A DNA stretch of 64,000 nucleotides from Promerops cafer (taxonomy: Eukaryota > Chordata > Aves > Passeriformes > Nectariniidae), in assembly GCA_013398275.1 (NCBI GenBank), contig VZSE01002468.1:885029-949028 (forward strand). Direction: 5' to 3'. Below, one piece after another: positions 62,342 to 64,000 of this stretch. Numbering within the stretch: the stretch's first letter is position 1; the number at the start of each line of letters is the position of its first letter. The translations under genes and the position numbers were made by a program. The notes under the pieces were generated by a model. That model searched no databases, was not told the DNA's origin, and was given only the letters and a program-made list of their open reading frames with translations.

Positions 62342-63555
62342 GCAAGTAGAGCAGCACCTGCCTCAGAGCCCTGACAACATTTCTTGCCTTGTCGCTGCAT
62401 AACAGCTGCTGTGCCCCCATCTGAGAGGCTCCAGTGTGTGATGTGCCTGTTGAACTGGGGACCAGAGAGATCTGATAAGTCCTACAGCCTGATTTGTTAT
62501 GGGCTGCCTGCAGCAGCCACTGACACAGCTTGTGACAACCGGATGTGGAGCATCTCTGGCTCCTGGTGTCTGACCTGCCCTGGGGAAAAGGAGGAGGGCA
62601 AGCCACATCTGCCTGTAGCAAAGTAGAGAACTAATCTCAGGGGTAAAAAGCCAGAGGAATAAAGGTGAAAGTGCTGGAAATCCAGGAAGCTGTGGTAGGG
62701 ACTGCTGACCCTTTGTTCCAGATGGTCTCAAGGCCATGCTTGAGATGGGTATAGGGGACCAGTTGTAGCTGAGATAAAACTGAGAGCTGGCAGGTTCCCT
62801 AGTACTCTGCAGAGTGAAAGGAGCCACTTGAGTCTTGGGCCTTGCAATAATCCTGTTCCTCCCTCCTCCCTGTCAGTCTGTCCCTCAGCCCATCCGCACC
62901 CCCTTCTGTAACCAGCAGATCCCAAGCTTCTCCCATGCTCCTGCCACATGCACTGCTGTATCCCTCCCCCTCATGCCTGGCTCCTGACAGAGACTTCAAA
63001 GCATTCAGGATGGAGCTGGAGGAGCAGGTGAGGAAGAGGGGAGAGTGTTTAAATCATGAGCTGTTGACAGCAAGAGATTAATGATGCCTGACAGGAGTTA
63101 GCACTGCAAGCAAATTTGCCATGGCAATGGCACCCCCTGGTGAGACAGAGGAGCTGGTCCCCTCGCTCCACAGAGCATCCTCACATTTGCAGCCTTTGAT
63201 TCTGTGGTAATCCGCTGCCCTGGGCGCTCCTGTCAGTGCCTGCCAGCACCCAAAACCGGCAGTGTCCTATGTCAGTCCCTCTCCCTGCAAATGTGCTGTC
63301 CCCAGCCACTTTTGCAGGGTCTCCCAGGTCATGGGCTTTGCTGAAATGCATGACCCAGCCACAGGCTTGTTCCATTGTCACCACACAAGCCATTCACACC
63401 CGCTGTCCCCACGCCTGTCAGCGTGCTGGTGATATCCTGAGGCTGCAGCTCAGAGGCAGGCAGCCTCATGTTCTCTTTACTGTCTCACTTTTTCTGGAGC
63501 ACTGATCCCAGCCACTGGGTGAGAATTCTTATGGCAAAGAAATACCTCTGCTTGT
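62342..63555 (+). other. FSTL1: Start of the next FSTL1 intron (GC donor)
   Basis: Begins GCAAGTAG. No exon encoding the expected continuation of the EC module (an EF-hand containing Asp-rich loop) is seen before 64000. The open frames here (for example 62363-62827 minus) have no domains. Confidence 0.6.
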
Positions 63556-63825
63556 ACCAAAGGGAAAATTTCCATGGCCAAGGTCAACAATAAAACCAAG
63601 TGCCGAGTGCTGCATTTGGGTCACAACAAACCCAGGCAGCACTACAGGCTGGGAAAGGGTGGCTGCCAAGGGAGGTGGTGGAGTCACCATCCCTGGAAGT
63701 GTTCGAGAAACAACTGGATGTGGCACTTGCTGCTGTGGTTTAGTTGATAAGGTGGTGTTCAATCAGAGGTTGGACTTGATGATCTTGGAGGTCTTTCCCA
63801 ACCTTAATGATTCTGTGATTCTCTG
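63556..63825 (+). repeat. CR1 LINE with internal deletion
   Basis: The first half matches the middle of CR1 ORF2 (CCATGGCCAAGGTCAACAAT, CATTTGGGTCACAACAAACC, AGCACTACAGGCTGGG). At about 63661-63665 it jumps to the ORF2 end and 3' UTR (GGGAGGTGGTGGAGTCACCA, GGATGTGGCACTTGCTGCTG, GGACTTGATGATCTTGGAGG, then GATTCTGTGATTCT). The intervening region is missing. Confidence 0.88.
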
Positions 63826-64000
63826 TCAGGTGGTAATCCACCTTTTCAACTACCTTATTCTTAAAGCTTTGAAATATTTTTAAAGCAGAATTCAGAGTTT
63901 GGAACAACTTGGGACAAATCAAGGCAAAGCAAACTAAATGGCTTCGTACACACAGAAATTTGTGTCAACAAAAAGTGTCTGCTATTCTGGAGGAATTTTG
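63826..64000. other. FSTL1 intron, window end
   Basis: AT-rich intronic sequence with no identifiable feature before the window edge. Confidence 0.4.

Larger units (their letters stand above)
19791..64000 (+). other. FSTL1: FSTL1 gene locus, 5' half (five coding exons in window)
   Basis: FSTL1 encodes a secreted glycoprotein of the SPARC/follistatin family that acts outside the cell. Known partners in the family literature include BMP ligands and receptors, TLR4/CD14 and DIP2A. Five coding exons join in frame to 153 residues: signal peptide, follistatin-N module, Kazal module, acidic/serine linker and the first part of the EF-hand-bearing EC module. The vertebrate protein is about 308 residues, so roughly half is here and the rest lies past 64000. 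Splice phases are 0, 0, 1, 1, 0. All acceptors are AG; donors are GT except the last, which is GC. The introns visible in full measure 38,100, 1,256, 1,171 and 1,565 bp. The protein identity is secure. The transcription start and any 5' untranslated exon are not resolved. Confidence 0.96.

Noticed and set aside
1..64000. tRNA, rRNA, CRISPR array, bacterial operon or toxin/defence system
   Set aside because: No cloverleaf with conserved loops, no regularly spaced direct repeats and no compact gene clusters. The window is ordinary vertebrate chromosome.

Overview
The window is gene-poor vertebrate DNA, most likely from a bird. It is repeat-poor, its only well-preserved repeats are CR1 LINE pieces with the typical avian 3' end (a short GATGATCTT...CCAACCT motif followed by ATTCTATGAT-type tails), and no SINEs, L1 or IS-type elements are visible. 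The one protein-coding gene I can support is the 5' half of FSTL1 (follistatin-like 1, called Flik in chick work), on the + strand. Its translated exons match the conserved vertebrate protein almost residue for residue.

Layout: 1-19440 is 5' flanking or intergenic DNA with old CR1 fragments, an A-rich strand-asymmetric stretch (about 1490-3160), a purine-rich stretch (about 7500-7930) and a compact cluster of candidate regulatory sites near 11.3-11.4 kb. About 19440-20080 is a CpG island, the presumed FSTL1 promoter; it contains one unresolved base (19752) and the first coding exon (19791-19850). A 38.1-kb intron follows (19851-57950), with two clear CR1 copies in opposite orientations, several blocks that resemble conserved non-coding DNA, and an old interspersed repeat close to its 3' end. 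Four further coding exons are clustered at 57951-58055, 59312-59441, 60613-60645 and 62211-62341. The window closes in the next intron, which holds an internally deleted CR1 copy. The remaining half of the protein (rest of the EF-hand/EC module and the C-terminal domain) must lie beyond 64000.

The exons join in frame: signal peptide (exon at 19.8 kb), follistatin-N cysteine module (58.0 kb), Kazal module (59.4 kb), an 11-residue linker microexon (60.6 kb), and the start of the SPARC-like extracellular calcium-binding module (62.3 kb). Splice phases are 0, 0, 1, 1, 0. Two features are unusual. The place where the usual initiator Met-Trp-Lys is expected reads ATC-TGG-AAA directly after a good splice acceptor. 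The exon ending at 62341 has a GC rather than GT donor (AAG|GCAAGT).

I found no tRNA, rRNA, CRISPR array, operon or novel multi-gene system. The many medium-length open frames elsewhere look like chance openings. Regulatory-site calls are motif readings only, and conservation has not been tested.
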